From the NCBI GenBank assembly GCA_965117035.1, contig OZ220748.1, positions 3,658,001 through 3,722,000 of the forward strand: a stretch of DNA of 64,000 nt, given 5' to 3'. The stretch comes from CAZENU01 sp965117035 (lineage in GTDB: Bacteria; Chloroflexota; Dehalococcoidia; Lucifugimonadales; CAZENU01). Positions 61,330 to 64,000 of the stretch are shown here, one piece after another; the stretch's first letter is position 1; every line of letters begins with the position of its first letter. The position numbers and the translations under genes were made by a program. The notes beneath the pieces were generated by a model. It was not told the DNA's origin. It saw only the letters and a program-made list of their open reading frames with translations, and ran no database searches.

Positions 61330-63954
61330 TCAGGGCGTTGTGTAGAAGCTCCAGCAGGCGATGCCGCCATCGGCTCTCACCCCGCAGGTGAAGTTGTCGC
61401 CGGCGCTGACCGAGGCGAACAACCCGCTCGGCGGCGCGGCACCGCCGGCTCCGCCAAGACCCCAGCACGTGACGGCGCCGTCGGGCCTCAAGCCACAGGT
61501 GTGTTCGCGCCCCGCGCTGACCGAGACGAACTGTCCCTCGGGCGGCGAGACCAGGTCGAATCCATGCCTGAGCCGGCCCCAGCAGACGGCCGTGCCGTCG
61601 ATTTTCACGCCGCAGGCGTGGTCCTCGGAGACGCTGACGGAGACGAACAGTCCTTCGGAGGGAGGGGCTGTGCCGTGCGGGTCCTCGCCCCAGCAGGCGA
61701 TGGAGCCATCGACCTTCACGCCGCACGTGTAGACCAAGCCGGCGCTGACGGACGCGAATTCTCCTCGAGGCGGCGTGGCTGCACCCAGGGTGTCGTCGCC
61801 CCAGCAGGCGACGGAGCCATCGACCTTCACGCCGCACGCGTGCAGCGACCCGACGCTGACGGCCGCGAATTTTCCTTCGGGCGGCGTGGTCATACCGAAG
61901 CCTTCATTGCCCCAGCATGCGACGGACCCGTCGGTCTTCACCCCGCACGTGTGGAGCCAACCGGCGCTTACGGAGGCGAACAGTCCTTCGGACGGCGTGG
62001 CCCTGCCGTACGAGTCGTCGCCCCAGCAGGTCACGGAGCCGTCGCCCCTCACCCCACAGGCGTGGAGGACCCCGGCGCTGACCGATACGAACGGCCCCTC
62101 GGGCGCCGAGGATCGGTCGGCCTTGTCGAGGCCCCAGCAGACTACGGAGCCGTCGGTCCTCATCCCGCACGTGTGTTCATGGCCGGCGCTCACGGAGGCG
62201 AACTGCCCTTCCGGCGGCGTGGCTCTGCCGAAGTGGTCGTAGCCCCAGCAGGCGACTGAGCCGTCCGTCCTCACGCCGCAGGTGTGACCGCTTCCGGCGC
62301 TGACCGAGGCGAACCGGCCATTCGACGGCATGGCGGTGCTGTGCCTGTCGCTACCCCAGCAGACGATGGTGCCGTCGGTCCTCACCCCGCACGTGTAGAT
62401 GGAGCTGGCGCTGACCGAGGCGAATCGGCCCTCCGGCGGCGAGGCTTCGCCACGGGTATCGTCGCCCCAGCAGGCGACGGAGCCGTCGATCTTCACCCCG
62501 CATGTGTGACCGCCCCCGGCGCTGACGGAGGCGAACCGTCTCTCCGGTGACCTGGGCTGGCCGTGTTCATTCCTGCCCAGGCAGACGAAGTAGCCATCAC
62601 TCTGCACCTCGCACGTGAGGAGCGGCCCGGCGTTCGCGAAGGCCAACTGTCTCTCGGGCGCCCTCGCCTGGCCGTAGTCGTTTCTGCCCCAGCAGGCTAC
62701 AGCGCCGTCGGTAGTCACCCCGCAGGTATGGAAGTCCCCGGCGCTGACGGAGGCGAACCGCCCAGCGGGCGGCGAGGCCTGGCCGTAGAAGTCCTGGCCC
62801 CAGCAGGCGACGGCGCCGTCGGTCGTCACCGTGCAGGTGTGGGTCCTACCGGCGTCGACCGACGTGAACTCGCCGCCGGGCGGCGAGGCCCGGCCATATC
62901 TGTCCGAGCCCCAGCAGACTACCGCGCCGCCAGCCGTCACTCCGCAGGTGTGGTCTCTTCCGGCGCTGACCGAGACAAACTCCCCATCCGGACTGGCAAC
63001 GTGGTTGTCGTAGCTGGAGACCTTGGTCGCTGCTCTCCCCGGGTCGCTCCTGGGGCTCTGAGGTCCTGTGTCGACCGGGTCGCTCTCGGAGACCGCCTCC
63101 GCCGGGTCTTCTGCCAACGCTTCCCTTGCTCTGAAGTCGCGGTATCGGACGTCCCCAAGCTTGGACGATATCAGTATCTCCTTCGTCATCGTGCGTTCCG
63201 GGAGATCGAAGCAGGAAACAAGATCGCCGTTGACGCGCAGGCACCCTCGGTTCCCGACAATGGCCACGCCGAGCCGGTTTGAGCCGCCGGCGCCGGTGTC
63301 GAACGGGCCGGTGATCTTCCCGCCGCCGATTTCGACCTGCCACTGGTCGATCTTGACGTGGGCGGACCCCAGGGCAGCCCTCTGAACGTACACTCTCCAG
63401 GTCCGGTCGTTCGCGACCCTGATCTCGATATGATCCGCGACCCCATCCTGGAACGGGCCCCCGATCGTGAAACCGTACTTGAACAGGACCGACTCTGTCG
63501 GGTTGAAGAACGTGGCATCAGCCGCGAAGTCGTCGAAGGAGCCGCCGAGCGGGTCTGAGCGGGTCCCGCACGGCGGGAAACAGGACAGATCGCCTCGCGG
63601 TCGGGTAACGTAGTTCCTGGGGCTGGGGCTCACTGGCTTCGCGTTGGGCCCCTGCGACTCCGCGTCGCCGGAGTCGGCCTTGGATCCCTGCTGCCCCAGG
63701 GCGCCCCGGTCATCCTTGGGCCCCTGCGACTCCGCGTTGCCGGTGTCGGCCGTGGGTCCCTGCGGCGCGGCGTCGCCCTGGTCATCCTTGGGCCCCTGCG
63801 ACTCTGCGTCGCCAGGGTCGTCCTTGGGGCCCTGTGGCCCTACGTCGACACCATCACCCTTGGGGCGAGAAACCGAGTTCTCCTGCCCGATTTGCCGGCC
63901 CTCCTGTTCACCCGGTCCTGCCCAGCACGCCAGCCCAATGAGCATGACGAGCAT
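61330..63954 (-). CDS. Secreted RCC1-repeat protein
   Basis: This is at least 874 residues. The frame stays open to the window edge (15 more codons, giving RLTPSLAMLVMLIG), so the true start with a normal charged signal peptide may lie outside; ATG 63954 is the first inside. After a signal segment come short Gly/Asp/Gln repeats (SQGPKDDxGDAE, ~50-110), a ~170-residue beta-rich domain, and 15 tandem ~37-residue RCC1-like repeats (SVSAGxxHTCGVxxDGSVxCWG). The repeats would build about two seven-bladed propellers. Cys pairs in each repeat suggest disulfide bridges outside the cell. Likely surface binding protein. Confidence 0.86.
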   Translation of the reverse strand: MLVMLIGLACWAGPGEQEGRQIGQENSVSRPKGDGVDVGPQGPKDDPGDAESQGPKDDQGDAAPQGPTADTGNAESQGPKDDRGALGQQGSKADSGDAESQGPNAKPVSPSPRNYVTRPRGDLSCFPPCGTRSDPLGGSFDDFAADATFFNPTESVLFKYGFTIGGPFQDGVADHIEIRVANDRTWRVYVQRAALGSAHVKIDQWQVEIGGGKITGPFDTGAGGSNRLGVAIVGNRGCLRVNGDLVSCFDLPERTMTKEILISSKLGDVRYRDFRAREALAEDPAEAVSESDPVDTGPQSPRSDPGRAATKVSSYDNHVASPDGEFVSVSAGRDHTCGVTAGGAVVCWGSDRYGRASPPGGEFTSVDAGRTHTCTVTTDGAVACWGQDFYGQASPPAGRFASVSAGDFHTCGVTTDGAVACWGRNDYGQARAPERQLAFANAGPLLTCEVQSDGYFVCLGRNEHGQPRSPERRFASVSAGGGHTCGVKIDGSVACWGDDTRGEASPPEGRFASVSASSIYTCGVRTDGTIVCWGSDRHSTAMPSNGRFASVSAGSGHTCGVRTDGSVACWGYDHFGRATPPEGQFASVSAGHEHTCGMRTDGSVVCWGLDKADRSSAPEGPFVSVSAGVLHACGVRGDGSVTCWGDDSYGRATPSEGLFASVSAGWLHTCGVKTDGSVACWGNEGFGMTTPPEGKFAAVSVGSLHACGVKVDGSVACWGDDTLGAATPPRGEFASVSAGLVYTCGVKVDGSIACWGEDPHGTAPPSEGLFVSVSVSEDHACGVKIDGTAVCWGRLRHGFDLVSPPEGQFVSVSAGREHTCGLRPDGAVTCWGLGGAGGAAPPSGLFASVSAGDNFTCGVRADGGIACWSFYTTP

Positions 63955-64000
63955 TGCAAGGGACGGCGTGAGTCTCGTTCTACATCCGGTCGTTAGGCGG

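Noticed and set aside
61330..63300. Periodic DNA repeat as CRISPR or satellite
   Set aside because: The 111-bp period codes for clean RCC1 repeats in frame throughout.

Overview
The window is high-GC bacterial chromosome, dense with genes on both strands and rich in GTG and TTG starts. No rRNA, tRNA, CRISPR array or transposase was seen. The gene mix suggests a Chloroflexota lineage, perhaps Dehalococcoidia or SAR202-like: Gfo/Idh dehydrogenases, LLM flavin oxidoreductases, a fused KorA with KorB, DUF1501/DUF1800 proteins, Cys-type sulfatases with their maturase, PD40/LRR and RCC1 repeat proteins, and many intergenic repeats. That placement is inference, since no marker gene was compared.

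Layout. 1-496: partial GNAT acetyltransferase. 689-2935: lower-GC NACHT/STAND NTPase with a nuclease-like N-terminus, a plausible defence gene. 3041-8165: catabolic or biosynthetic neighbourhood (Gfo/Idh dehydrogenase, ThuA, DegT aminotransferase, DapA/NanA-type aldolase, TIM-barrel isomerase). 8405-10579: fabI, two small genes, comF. 10678-13256: korAB. It is transcribed away from the complete F-type ATP synthase operon (13592-20710), and a recognisable divergent promoter pair lies between them. rex (20722-21372) converges on the ATP synthase operon. 21848-25259: SelA-like PLP enzyme, a PLD/zinc-finger protein that looks inserted, an SDR and an epimerase. 25366-28604: PD40/LRR lipoprotein and LLM oxidoreductase. 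28912-32138: cmk-plsC-glmS behind a near-consensus promoter. 32154-33903: Gfo/Idh dehydrogenase and cupin. 34119-34811: non-coding 180-bp tandem array. 34874-38149: ligA-recF, where recF appears to start at a non-standard ATC codon. 38294-39714: six 23-bp iterons running into an AAA/DUF4143 ATPase. 39756-43333: DUF1800, DUF1501 and NHL-repeat genes. 43601-46064: GMC oxidoreductase and BNR-repeat protein. 46386-50336: two aldo/keto reductases, a ParD/ParE pair with an internally deleted toxin, and a sulfatase. 50392-51971: collagen-like lipoprotein and toxin-antitoxin debris. 52005-54704: ligD. 54968-57975: DUF72, lipoprotein, formylglycine-generating enzyme and PEBP protein. 58097-59188: Mrr-type endonuclease. 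59274-61198: second sulfatase and a small membrane protein. 61330 to the right edge: RCC1-repeat secreted protein.

How genes work together. KorAB supplies reduced ferredoxin from 2-oxoacids, the ATP synthase makes ATP, and the redox sensor Rex lies beside both. The formylglycine-generating enzyme would activate both sulfatases. NACHT, Mrr, PLD/zinc-finger and AAA/DUF4143 genes plus broken toxin-antitoxin loci form a scattered accessory layer. Four repeat families occupy the gaps: a 44-bp hairpin repeat, a CTGTTCAGAG-ended MITE-like repeat, a 180-bp tandem array, and a CCACGTTCAGTGT repeat pair.
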